44,021 nt of DNA from Candidatus Omnitrophota bacterium (GTDB lineage: Bacteria; Omnitrophota; Gorgyraeia; 2-01-FULL-45-10): contig JAQUSB010000015.1 in assembly GCA_028715345.1 (NCBI GenBank), forward strand, positions 1-44,021, given 5' to 3'. The notes beneath the pieces were generated by a model that was not told the origin of the DNA, ran no database searches, and saw only the letters and a list, made by a program, of their open reading frames with translations. The stretch's first letter is position 1. Each line of letters starts with the position of its first letter. The translations under genes were made by a program, and so were the position numbers. Shown here piece after piece: positions 32,889 through 40,769 of this stretch.

Positions 32889-33638
32889 ATGGAAGGCGGG
32901 AATTTTTTGAAGAATTCGCAGATCATTATTTTAGGTATTTGCATTGCGGCGGCGGTCATCGCGTCGAGCGTTATTTTATCGGGCGGGTTTTTGAAGGTGA
33001 TGAAATTTACCAGGGAGCAGATCAATGTCACGGGCTCGGCTACAAAAGAGATCAGGAGCGACTACATCGTGTGGAGAGGTGAATTTAAACGCAGGGAGGC
33101 AAACCTGAAGGCTGCTTATAAGCTATTAAAGGAAGACCTGGACGAGGTTAAGGCATACCTCGTGTCCAAAGGCGTAACCGAACCGGAGACGGACATATCC
33201 CAGGTCATTACCGAAACGGTCTACAAGAAAAATAAAGAGGGCAACGATACCAACGATATCCAGGGATACTGCCTGACCCAGGCTGTAGAGATCAGGTCGA
33301 ACGATGTCGATAAGATCGATACGGTTTCCAGGGAATCGACGGAGCTGATAGACCGGGGGATCCAGTTCACTTCGTTCGCGCCCGAGTATTTTTACACAAA
33401 GCTCGACGACCTCAAGATCGAGATGCTCGCCAAGGCCACGGAAAACGCTAAAGCGCGCGCGGCCAATATGGCGAAGGCCACCGGCAACAGGATAGGCTTC
33501 ATGCGCTCCGCGCGGATGGGCGTATTCCAGATCACTCCCGCGACCTCGACGGATGTGTCGGATTACGGCGTGAACGACACCACCTCGCTCGATAAGAAGG
33601 TGATGGCGGTGGTGACGGTTAGCTTCGCGATCGAATAG
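32889..33638 (+). CDS. SIMPL-domain protein, membrane-anchored
   Basis: A 249-residue protein with one N-terminal membrane helix (about residues 10-33) and a SIMPL (DUF541) domain, so it is probably periplasmic or secreted. The domain starts with INVTGSATKEIRSDYIVW and has the typical late segment ENAKARAANMAKATGNRIG followed by a final MAVVTVSFAI strand. SIMPL proteins have been linked to envelope stress, but no precise role is established. There is a strong GGAGGT site before the ATG. Confidence 0.85.
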   Translation: MEGGNFLKNSQIIILGICIAAAVIASSVILSGGFLKVMKFTREQINVTGSATKEIRSDYIVWRGEFKRREANLKAAYKLLKEDLDEVKAYLVSKGVTEPETDISQVITETVYKKNKEGNDTNDIQGYCLTQAVEIRSNDVDKIDTVSRESTELIDRGIQFTSFAPEYFYTKLDDLKIEMLAKATENAKARAANMAKATGNRIGFMRSARMGVFQITPATSTDVSDYGVNDTTSLDKKVMAVVTVSFAIE

Positions 33639-33669
33639 AAATATGTAAAGTCACATAAATACTTTGTGA

Positions 33670-33675
33670 TATAAT
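33670..33675 (+). promoter_or_regulatory. -10 box of a leaderless promoter for the SUI1-type gene
   Basis: TATAAT at 33670-33675 ends six bases before the ATG at 33682; a weak -35-like AAGTCA lies 16 bases further upstream. No ribosome-binding site is present. Confidence 0.45.
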
Positions 33676-33681
33676 TACCGT

Positions 33682-33945
33682 ATGCACGGATCCCCCGTAA
33701 AAATGACACCAAAGAATAACCCGCGATCACCAACGCCTAAGATACGCCTGGAAAAGAGGATGGGTAAGGCGGTTACGGTCATTTCGGGCCTGCACACCTA
33801 CGGGTCCAAGCGGCTGGATGCCATTGCAAAGGAATTGAAGACGACACTCGGTACAGGCGGAACGGTCAAGAACGGGACGATCGAGATCCAGGGCGATAAA
33901 GTTGCGTCTATCCAAGCTTGGTTCGCTGACCGAATGAACAAATAG
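33682..33945 (+). CDS. SUI1/eIF1-family translation factor (YciH-like)
   Basis: An 87-residue protein with the SUI1 domain, related to eIF1 and E. coli YciH, which influences initiation fidelity and start-codon choice. Signature segments are [11 protein letters not shown], then [19 protein letters not shown]. The gene is apparently transcribed leaderlessly (TATAAT six bases before its ATG). An initiation factor of this class is of interest in a genome that seems to use many leaderless mRNAs. Confidence 0.88.
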   Translation: MHGSPVKMTPKNNPRSPTPKIRLEKRMGKAVTVISGLHTYGSKRLDAIAKELKTTLGTGGTVKNGTIEIQGDKVASIQAWFADRMNK

Positions 33946-33962
33946 CCGGAGGGCGACGGAAG

Positions 33963-34220
33963 GTGCGTAGAGATCTGCCCGACACACATCCTAAAACAGA
34001 AATAGAACTGGGCGAACAGCCGATAGCAAAGATCATCGCCGAGCATAAGCTAAAACCGCACGACATTGTGGCTGCTTCTACAGAGCAGATCACGCATAAG
34101 ATGATAGCGAAAGCTGTTAAAGGCAGACGATTGACGCCTAACGTGCAACAAAAAGTATTAAATGCGCTGAATAAACTTACCGGCAAAAAATATTCGCTCA
34201 AAGATCTGTTTAATTATTGA
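33963..34220 (+). CDS. Small helix-turn-helix protein, function unknown
   Basis: An 85-residue protein beginning at GTG, nine bases after a GGAGGG site. The sequence from KLKPHDIVAASTEQITHKMI through VQQKVLNALNKLTG has the spacing and hydrophobic pattern of a Cro/C1-like HTH and ends with YSLKDLFNY. It follows the SUI1 gene closely and is probably co-transcribed. It may bind DNA or, given its neighbour, RNA; I cannot decide. Confidence 0.65.
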   Translation: MRRDLPDTHPKTEIELGEQPIAKIIAEHKLKPHDIVAASTEQITHKMIAKAVKGRRLTPNVQQKVLNALNKLTGKKYSLKDLFNY

Positions 34221-34238
34221 TGATGACGCGATCCGAAA

Positions 34239-34739
34239 ATGATAGAACTGATACAAGGTGACATTACTAAGATCAAAGCCGACGCGATCGTGAACGCAGC
34301 GAATACGACGCTACTTGGCGGTGGGGGAGTGGACGGCGCCATCCACAGGGCGGCAGGGCCGGAGCTCCTCGCCGAATGCAGGACACTGGGCGGATGCCGG
34401 ACCGGCGAGGCTAAGATCACGAAAGGCTACGACTTGCTCGCACACTACGTCATACACACCGTCGGGCCCGTCTGGCATGGCGGCAGGTCGGGCGAGGGAG
34501 AGCTTCTGGCCTCCTGCTATCGCAATTCGCTCAAGCTCGCCGCGCAGAACGGCGTGAAGACGATCGCTTTTCCGTCCATCTCCACGGGAGCGTACCGTTT
34601 TCCCATAGAGGAAGCTGCGGAGATAGCGATTTCGACGGTATCGGATTTTCTTGAAAAAAATCCCGGCATTTTTGATAGAATAGTGTTTGTACTGTTTTCG
34701 GATCATGACCTTCAAATTTACCGCGGTAAGATGCGCTAA
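34239..34739 (+). CDS. Macrodomain protein (O-acetyl-ADP-ribose deacetylase-like)
   Basis: A 166-residue macrodomain of the YmdB/MacroD type, which binds ADP-ribose and hydrolyses O-acetyl-ADP-ribose or ADP-ribose esters. The family motifs are clear: [17 protein letters not shown] at the start, then [17 protein letters not shown], and [12 protein letters not shown] (about residues 110-121). The patatin gene follows by 13 bases. A Nudix ADP-ribose hydrolase lies 8 kb upstream, so both could serve ADP-ribose turnover. Confidence 0.93.
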   Translation: MIELIQGDITKIKADAIVNAANTTLLGGGGVDGAIHRAAGPELLAECRTLGGCRTGEAKITKGYDLLAHYVIHTVGPVWHGGRSGEGELLASCYRNSLKLAAQNGVKTIAFPSISTGAYRFPIEEAAEIAISTVSDFLEKNPGIFDRIVFVLFSDHDLQIYRGKMR

Positions 34740-34752
34740 AAAAGGAAATGAT

Positions 34753-35961
34753 ATGAAAAAGATCATCATCGCTATAATCCTGATAATACTTGCGTTAGCA
34801 GGCTGGCTCTTTTTCGTCAAAGGCTACGTTGGGGTGAGGAAGCGCAGCGCCGTCCCGGTAAACCTCATCTATAAGGCGCAAGTCCCCGGCATTAAGAACA
34901 TCCGCCTTATGGCGGACACCCAGAAAATACGAAAATTTACCCTGAAACAGCTTATAGCCGAATCGGGCCTGGCAAAAGCGAAATTCAATAACCCCGAGAT
35001 AAATATCCTGGCGATATCCGGCGGCGGGGCGAACGGCGCGTATGGCGCCGGAGTGCTTTGCGGCTGGACGGAGGCGGGCAATAGGCCCGAATTCGACGTC
35101 GTGACGGGCGTCAGCACGGGCGCTCTGATAGCTCCGGCCGCTTTCCTCGGGCCCGAATACGACGCGGTGATACGCGATATCTACACGAATATTACCGACA
35201 CCGACATCGCGAAACAGAATATCACGCAATTTCTATTTAACGGACAGCCGTCCCTTCTCGATACACAGCCCTTACGACATCTGCTTAATCACGTAGTGAC
35301 CCCTGAAGTCGTCGAGAAGACGGCGCGCGAGCACGCGAAGGGCCGCCGCCTGTACATAGCGACGACGAACCTCGATGCGCGCAGGCTCGTCATATGGGAC
35401 ATGGGCGCGATCGCTTCGAGCGGCAGTCCGCAGGCGCTTGAGCTCTTCCGCAACGTAATGCTCGCCTCAGCCTCGATACCGGTAGCATTTCCGCCGGTAA
35501 TGATAACCGTCGAAGCCGGCGGCAAACTATACGATGAGATGCACGTAGACGGCAGTGTGGCGACGCAGATAATCGGCTCGCTCCTCGTAGCCGCCTATGA
35601 CGACGTGAAGAAAAAGAAGACGAACGTCTATGTCATAAAGAACGGTAAGCTTGCCGATACCCCGGAAGAAGTGCCTTATAAGGTGTGGGACATCGCGGGC
35701 GCAGCTTTTTCCACGCTTATGACATGGCAGAGCTACGGCGATATTTACAGGTTCTTTACGCTGGCAAAATATGAGCGGATGCATTTCTATTTTACCTGCA
35801 TCCCGTATGAATTTAACGAATCGCGTAAAAGCGAATTCGACCTGTCGTATATGCGCAAATTGTTTTACCGCGGCGACCGCGGCGCGTGCTCCGGCGGATA
35901 CTGGTTCCAACGGATAGGCAATGAAATAAAAGAGGGGCCGCTATGGTTACGATCGAAGTAA
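34753..35961 (+). CDS. Patatin-like phospholipase, membrane-anchored
   Basis: A lipid acyl hydrolase of about 402 residues. An N-terminal membrane helix (about 4-22) is followed by the patatin domain. The oxyanion hole is GGGANG (about 90-95), the nucleophile Ser is in GVSTG (about 118-122), and the catalytic Asp is in DGS (about 267-269). I start at ATG 34753, which has an AAAGGA site; the frame extends upstream to 34687 but that part overlaps the macrodomain gene and adds no signal. The end overlaps the next gene by 19 bases. Confidence 0.88.
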   Translation: MKKIIIAIILIILALAGWLFFVKGYVGVRKRSAVPVNLIYKAQVPGIKNIRLMADTQKIRKFTLKQLIAESGLAKAKFNNPEINILAISGGGANGAYGAGVLCGWTEAGNRPEFDVVTGVSTGALIAPAAFLGPEYDAVIRDIYTNITDTDIAKQNITQFLFNGQPSLLDTQPLRHLLNHVVTPEVVEKTAREHAKGRRLYIATTNLDARRLVIWDMGAIASSGSPQALELFRNVMLASASIPVAFPPVMITVEAGGKLYDEMHVDGSVATQIIGSLLVAAYDDVKKKKTNVYVIKNGKLADTPEEVPYKVWDIAGAAFSTLMTWQSYGDIYRFFTLAKYERMHFYFTCIPYEFNESRKSEFDLSYMRKLFYRGDRGACSGGYWFQRIGNEIKEGPLWLRSK

Positions 35962-36767
35962 ATAAAAAATCATGCAAAGGCGACGGCAGGTGCGTCGAGA
36001 TATGCCCGATAGGCGTATTGACGATGAATAAAACTACGCATGTGCCGGAGTTCATCCCGGGCGGCGCCGAACGCTGTATAAATTGCGGCCACTGCTTTGC
36101 TTTCTGCCCTCCGGGCGCGATAAAGCTTTCGGCGATGAGCGTAGAGAGTGCGATGAAGCTTGAACACGCGAAACTGCCGTCTGCCGAGCAGGTGGAGCTG
36201 CTCTTAAAAGGCAGGCGCTCCGTCAGGACGTACAAGGATGAGCCCGTCCCGAAAGAGTCCGTCGAGAAACTCCTCGACATCGCGCGATACGCGCCGTCGG
36301 GGATCAACCGCCAGCCGGTGAATTGGGCTGTCATAATGGGTAAAGAAAAAGTCCGCGAACTCGGCGGCCTCATCGCCGGATGGATGGAGGGGCTCGTCGC
36401 GTCGGCAAATCCGATGGCTGAGGCCCTGCGGTTCGATATCCTCGCGGAGTCGTGGAAGAAGGGCGAGGACAGGATATGCCGTAGCGCTCCCTGCGTCATC
36501 ATCGCCTACGGACTGAAAGACGATCCGCTCGTCCCGCAATCATGCACGATCGCGGGCGAGTATCTCGAGCTCGCCGCCTTCGGTCTCGGGCTCGGCGCCT
36601 GCTGGGCCGGTTACGTCAGCATGGCCGTGAATATGTCTGACGACGTCAGGAAATTCACCGGCATCTCTCACCGCGCGCAAGCCGGTGCCGCGATGATGCT
36701 CGGCCACCCGAAGTACCGTTACAGCCGCATACCTTTGCGCGACCCGCTGCGGGTGATGTGGAAGTAG
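35943..36767 (+). CDS. Nitroreductase with N-terminal 2x[4Fe-4S] ferredoxin domain
   Basis: A 274-residue fusion. Residues 1-60 form a ferredoxin domain with two clusters (CKGDGRCVEICP and CINCGHCFAFCP). From about residue 78 there is an FMN-dependent nitroreductase domain (GRRSVRTYKDEPVPKE, then ARYAPSGINRQPVNW) ending in LRVMWK. Such fusions occur in anaerobes and probably let ferredoxin pass electrons directly to the flavin. The substrate is unknown. Confidence 0.9.
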   Translation: MVTIEVNKKSCKGDGRCVEICPIGVLTMNKTTHVPEFIPGGAERCINCGHCFAFCPPGAIKLSAMSVESAMKLEHAKLPSAEQVELLLKGRRSVRTYKDEPVPKESVEKLLDIARYAPSGINRQPVNWAVIMGKEKVRELGGLIAGWMEGLVASANPMAEALRFDILAESWKKGEDRICRSAPCVIIAYGLKDDPLVPQSCTIAGEYLELAAFGLGLGACWAGYVSMAVNMSDDVRKFTGISHRAQAGAAMMLGHPKYRYSRIPLRDPLRVMWK

Positions 36768-36827
36768 GGAGAGAACCCAGTATTTTCCGTACACTTTTTG
36801 CATACCAAATAGTAGTTAGTATTTAAA

Positions 36828-36856
36828 TTTACACACCTTTTAGGTAGGAATATAAT
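36828..36856 (+). promoter_or_regulatory. Promoter of the AT-rich island's first gene
   Basis: TTTACA (36828-36833) and TATAAT (36851-36856) are 17 bases apart. The ATG at 36878 lies 21 bases beyond the -10, so this transcript would have a short leader. Confidence 0.6.
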
Positions 36857-36877
36857 TATTTTAAAACAGGATTATGC

Positions 36878-37798
36878 ATGAAAAAATATATTTTAGCGCA
36901 TATTGGCAGATCATTTATTAAATATAGATATGAAAAAGATATTAAAAAGGACATGAGAAAAGTACTGCAAAATAACCCATTTTTAGACTATAACTTCAAA
37001 AAATATTATGATCTTTATCAAAAAGCCCTGGATTTTGCTGTCGAAGTAAATATTACTTCTTATAATAAATATTCTCCGCCTTCTCTGAAAAGCAGCAAGA
37101 ATATTGTATCGAGAGGATGTTTACATAAAATCGATGAAACAGCAGTTATTATGCATCGTGCCATATTATCTTTATGTGTAAGTGGATGGGCGTCAATGTC
37201 TCCAATTCTTCTAAGGAGCATGTTTGAATGCTTAACCAACACGCTAGCAATTTTGAATCCAAAGGATAACTCGGATTTTATGGGGTTTAAATTTTGCTCT
37301 TTGGATTTTTTAAATACAATGGTAGCGACCGATGATAAAAAAATTTTTGAGTATCATAATTTTTTGATCCAAAGAGAAATTAAAAAGATGAATGGTCGAT
37401 GCAAAGAAATGGCCGATAAATATGTAGAAGAATTTCTTAAGCAGAAAGAGCAAAAAACATGGTGGTTTAAACCAGAGTATAAAAGCATAGAACATATTTT
37501 ATTAAAAAGTGAAGTAGTAGAAAATTTATATGAAATTTATAAAATGCTGTCTAAATCCACCCATTCAACTTATATAGGATTTGGTTTATTTAAAGATAAG
37601 CCCGATCGTGTCGACATAAACCCAAGATATGACATACAATCTGCGAAGCAAGCAATAGTAATGAGTTCAAGATTATTGATAGAGATATGTAATATGAGAA
37701 ATGAATTTGAAGAGTTAGGATGCAACAGCCAATACAAGAGGTTATTTAAAGAACTAGTAAGTTTGAGGGAAGATGTTGAGTCATCTAATAAGAGTTAG
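36878..37798 (+). CDS. Helical protein of unknown function (DUF5677-like)
   Basis: A 306-residue, mostly helical protein. The segment HRAILSLCVSGWASMSPILL followed by RSMFECLTN (about residues 89-117) and a later KSTHSTYIG (about 226-234) resemble proteins grouped as DUF5677, which are often found on mobile or defence islands; I recall the family only roughly. There are no membrane segments or known catalytic motifs. The codon use is visibly AT-rich compared with the genes before 36770. It has its own promoter. Whether it belongs with the restriction-modification genes that follow is not clear. Confidence 0.6.
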   Translation: MKKYILAHIGRSFIKYRYEKDIKKDMRKVLQNNPFLDYNFKKYYDLYQKALDFAVEVNITSYNKYSPPSLKSSKNIVSRGCLHKIDETAVIMHRAILSLCVSGWASMSPILLRSMFECLTNTLAILNPKDNSDFMGFKFCSLDFLNTMVATDDKKIFEYHNFLIQREIKKMNGRCKEMADKYVEEFLKQKEQKTWWFKPEYKSIEHILLKSEVVENLYEIYKMLSKSTHSTYIGFGLFKDKPDRVDINPRYDIQSAKQAIVMSSRLLIEICNMRNEFEELGCNSQYKRLFKELVSLREDVESSNKS

Positions 37799-38057
37799 CA
37801 TAGGGCAGGCTGTCTAAAGGCCATTTCTCAACTCATTATCTTCCCGTAAGTTACAGCTTCCCCCAATTGCGAAAGTCTTAAAACATTCAGTATGGTGCGG
37901 TATTGTTTAGTATGGTGTGGCTGTGAAGTTGGCACCACAAAGACATCGAACCCCAAAAACGGGATCACCCCATGACCCCGACACCCCAGTCTATAATACT
38001 AGTGCCTAACGATTCGCTTGTAGACAAAAAGCCTCGGTGCTATAATAACTCTTATCA
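37799..38057. other. Intergenic region upstream of the restriction-modification genes
   Basis: About 260 bases without a gene. It contains a 12-base motif repeated with one mismatch at a 20-base period (AGTATGGTGCGG at 37889 and AGTATGGTGTGG at 37909), a C-rich stretch (37951-37988), an isolated TATAAT near 37992, and the promoter of the vsr-like gene at its end. Confidence 0.6.
38018..38046 (+). promoter_or_regulatory. Promoter of the restriction-modification operon, probably leaderless
   Basis: TTGTAG (38018-38023) and TATAAT (38041-38046) are 17 bases apart. The ATG at 38058 begins eleven bases beyond the -10 and has no ribosome-binding site. Confidence 0.6.
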
Positions 38058-38477
38058 ATGGATAATCTGAGTATAGCTAATAGGCGCAAGAACATGCAGA
38101 ATATCCGTTCAAAGAATACGTCCTTTGAGCGATCAATTTTTCAATTGTTAAAGAAAAAAGGCTTTAAATTTAAAGAACATTATAAGATTATAGGGAAACC
38201 CGACATAGCTTTTCCAAAGAAGAAAATAGCCGTATTCTTAGATAGTGATTTTTGGCATGGTTGGAATTTCCCCCGATGGAAGAACAGATTACCAAAGGTT
38301 TATTGGCGTGAAAAAATAGCTTGTAACATCGAACGAGATAAGAAAAAGAGAAAAGCGTTACAAAGAAACGGATGGAAGGTAATAAGGGTTTGGGAGCATC
38401 AAGTGAAAGATGATCCCGTTAATATAGTTAATAGGATTAAGAAAGCATATGCAGAAAAAAGAAAAAGCTTCATCTAA
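38058..38477 (+). CDS. Very short patch repair (Vsr-like) endonuclease
   Basis: A 139-residue endonuclease that in known systems nicks T:G mismatches arising from deaminated 5-methylcytosine, protecting DNA modified by a partner C5 methyltransferase. The family start NMQNIRSKNTSFERSIFQLL, then KPDIAFPKKKIAVFLDSDFW (about 47-66) and WREKIACNIERDKKKRKAL are clear. Where E. coli Vsr has DGCFWHGH with zinc-binding Cys, this protein has DSDFWHGW. That variant class is also known in other genomes and may fold without that zinc site. It overlaps the methyltransferase gene by 29 bases. Confidence 0.88.
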   Translation: MDNLSIANRRKNMQNIRSKNTSFERSIFQLLKKKGFKFKEHYKIIGKPDIAFPKKKIAVFLDSDFWHGWNFPRWKNRLPKVYWREKIACNIERDKKKRKALQRNGWKVIRVWEHQVKDDPVNIVNRIKKAYAEKRKSFI

Positions 38478-39489
38478 CCAATCGCAATTACCTATACCAG
38501 TAGTATCGCTATTCAGCGGTTGCGGTGGAATGGATTTAGGGATAGAGGGCGGATTTACTTTCCTTGGTAAAAGATATCCCAAAACTGGCTTCAAAACTGT
38601 ATGGGCTAATGATATTGACCCTATAGCATGTGAAACTTTTAAGAAATGGTTTGGCGATGTTATAGTCCCCGGCGATATTGACGATATTGATATTAAAAAA
38701 ATACCTAAGTGTGAAGTTGTCATTGGGGGGTTTCCATGCCAAGATTTTTCCATGATTTGGAAACGAGGTGGGTTAACAACTCAGCGCGGTAATCTATATA
38801 GTTATTTTGTAAAAGTTGTAATGGAAAAAAAGCCAAAAGTATTTATAGCAGAAAATGTTAAAGGACTGCTTACTGCAAATGGTGGTAAAGCAATAGATAG
38901 AATAGTATCAGATTTTAGTAACGCCGGACCAGGGTATAGAACAAAACCATATCCTGTTAATTTTGCCGAATATGGAACTCCTCAAATAAGAGAAAGGGTT
39001 TTAATAGTTGGAATTAGGAAAGACATTAAAAAAGATTTTGTGTTACCCCCTAGCATATATGATTCATCAAATTACATTACCGCTAAAGAAGCCTTAACTG
39101 GTGCCGAGGATATAAAATATAATAATGAACGTCAAAAGTTGCAGCAAGCAACTGTGGAAAGACTTGAGCTCATTCCGCCCGGCGGCAATTTTACTAGTAT
39201 ACCTAGAGAATCCCCTCACTATGTTAAAGGAATGATAAGCCATGTATATCGCAGATTACACCCGGACAAGCCAGCCACTACAATTATTGCAGCCGGAGGA
39301 GGTGGTACTTGGGGGTATCACCATGACGAACCACGTTCTTTGACAAATCGCGAGAGAGCAAGGTTGTTTGGCTATCCAGATGATTTTGTTTTTATTGGTT
39401 CCATAGGTGAGGTTAGAAGGCAGATAGGTAATTCAGTTCCTCCCGTAGGATTTTACCCGTTTGCAAACGCCATTAAAAAGGTGATATAA
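38449..39489 (+). CDS. DNA (cytosine-5) methyltransferase
   Basis: A 346-residue C5 methyltransferase. Motif I is SLFSGCGGMDLGIEGG (about residues 19-34). Motif IV is GGFPCQDFS with the catalytic Cys near residue 96. Motif VI contains ENVKG (about 139-143), motif VIII is QIRERV, and motifs IX-X end in RQIGNSVPP. The target recognition region (about 200-265) sets the sequence, which cannot be read by eye. It is flanked by vsr and a restriction endonuclease gene, so it is the modification part of a type II system. Its codons are AT-rich. Confidence 0.93.
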   Translation: MQKKEKASSNQSQLPIPVVSLFSGCGGMDLGIEGGFTFLGKRYPKTGFKTVWANDIDPIACETFKKWFGDVIVPGDIDDIDIKKIPKCEVVIGGFPCQDFSMIWKRGGLTTQRGNLYSYFVKVVMEKKPKVFIAENVKGLLTANGGKAIDRIVSDFSNAGPGYRTKPYPVNFAEYGTPQIRERVLIVGIRKDIKKDFVLPPSIYDSSNYITAKEALTGAEDIKYNNERQKLQQATVERLELIPPGGNFTSIPRESPHYVKGMISHVYRRLHPDKPATTIIAAGGGGTWGYHHDEPRSLTNRERARLFGYPDDFVFIGSIGEVRRQIGNSVPPVGFYPFANAIKKVI

Positions 39490-39493
39490 GATT

Positions 39494-40510
39494 ATGTATA
39501 CAAATTTAACAAATTATGGCGGTGAATTTTACAATGTGGTTGAGCATGAATTAGGTCGAGCAGAGCATGCAACAATTGCTTGCGGTTATGCATCTTATAA
39601 TATCTTAAACCTGTTTAGTCCGCACTTTGAACGTATTGCTAAAGATGGAGGAGAAAGCCGCCTATTGTTAGGTATGGCTTTCTATGAAGGGATGTCTCCT
39701 AAGACTCTTTCGATAGCTGAAGAACTATGCAATAAATTACAAGGAGTTAATGTTAGTAATGGTGTTTATGTTTGTTATAGCCAACGTTACCATGGAAAGG
39801 TTTATGATTTTAAAAATAAAAAAGAAGAGAATGTTTACGTTGGATCTTCTAACTTTTCAACAAGCGGATTATTGGAAAATATCGAATGCACAACTCTTAT
39901 TAAAGATGAAGAAACAATAAATAAAACTAAACGATTTTTGGACTTCCTTTTCAATAGTGATAACGCCACACTTATTACTAAAGCAGAAATAAGCGCCATT
40001 GGATCGCCTAGGTATCGAAAAGCGATATCACCCGAAATGTTGGATGACCTAGAACGATACGATCCCGCAAGTATTGATAAATCAACTCTCCAGTATTTTG
40101 ATTATCCTCTAGTGCGAATTGTGAATAAAGGAAAATCAAGTCTTAATGTATATTTCGGCAAGGGAAGATTAAATACAACAACTGGAAAGATTACGCCTCG
40201 CCCTTGGTATGAAATTGAATTGATTGCCAATAAGGACATTTATTCTAACCCTCTTTATCCTAAAGGTGATTTTCTTGCATATACCGATGATGGATACATT
40301 ATTCCTATGTATACAGGCGGTGATTATCACAAGAATATAAGAACACGGCATAGTCTTAGTATTTTTGGCCAATGGCTCAAAGGAAAGCTGCAGAAAAGCG
40401 ATGCCTTAATTCCATTGACCCCAGTAACTCAAGAAACTCTTGATGCATATGGTAAAGAGACAATAAGGTTCTATAAAATTAGCGATGGGAAATATTACCT
40501 TGAATTTTAA
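39494..40510 (+). CDS. Type II restriction endonuclease, NgoFVII-like (PLD fold)
   Basis: A 338-residue protein starting four bases after the methyltransferase stop. It has a phospholipase-D-type half motif, RYHGKVYDF (His at about residue 100) followed by NVYVGSSNFSTSG, which is the nuclease site of the NgoFVII-type restriction enzymes. These PLD-fold enzymes cut DNA without a metal ion, usually as dimers. The position next to a C5 methyltransferase supports the call. Recognition is presumably shared with the methyltransferase and is unknown here. Confidence 0.85.
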   Translation: MYTNLTNYGGEFYNVVEHELGRAEHATIACGYASYNILNLFSPHFERIAKDGGESRLLLGMAFYEGMSPKTLSIAEELCNKLQGVNVSNGVYVCYSQRYHGKVYDFKNKKEENVYVGSSNFSTSGLLENIECTTLIKDEETINKTKRFLDFLFNSDNATLITKAEISAIGSPRYRKAISPEMLDDLERYDPASIDKSTLQYFDYPLVRIVNKGKSSLNVYFGKGRLNTTTGKITPRPWYEIELIANKDIYSNPLYPKGDFLAYTDDGYIIPMYTGGDYHKNIRTRHSLSIFGQWLKGKLQKSDALIPLTPVTQETLDAYGKETIRFYKISDGKYYLEF

Positions 40511-40554
40511 ACTATCCATAGATAGAAAATACGAAAAGGCGCATAGATAATTAA

Positions 40555-40749
40555 GGTGTCGAGCAAAATATCAGGAAATTCAGGAAGAAAAAAAGTTTGA
40601 GCCAGGAAGATCTTGCATTTGAATCCGGCCTGCATCGGGCCTATATCGGGCAGATAGAAAGAGGAGAGAAGAATATTGGCTTGATAAACCTTGAAAAGAT
40701 CGCCAAGGCGTTAAAGATTTCGGTTAATGATTTGATAAAAGGCCGATAG
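40555..40749 (+). pseudogene. XRE-family HTH regulator lacking a recognisable start codon
   Basis: This open frame follows a TAA at 40552 and encodes 64 residues that match a Cro/C1-type HTH (NIRKFRKKKSLSQEDLAFES, then YIGQIERGEKNI and LEKIAKALKISVNDLIKGR). There is no ATG, GTG or TTG before the conserved part; the only candidate, TTG 40597, would remove helix 1. A GTG at 40556 lies in the +1 frame and ends at TGA just after a run of seven A. Possibilities are 5' truncation, loss of the start codon, or unusual initiation. Small XRE proteins often act as controllers of restriction-modification genes, and this one lies directly after the endonuclease gene. Confidence 0.6.
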
Positions 40750-40769
40750 TAATACCCTATAAGGAATAA

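Noticed and set aside
34687..34752. Upstream extension of the patatin frame
   Set aside because: It overlaps the macrodomain gene and places extra residues before a normal membrane anchor; the ATG at 34753 has a good ribosome-binding site.
40556..40600. Programmed -1 frameshift on the A7 run creating the XRE protein
   Set aside because: The HTH frame upstream of the A run already encodes conserved HTH residues (NIRKFRKK), so a slip is not needed to explain the protein. Kept only as a possibility.
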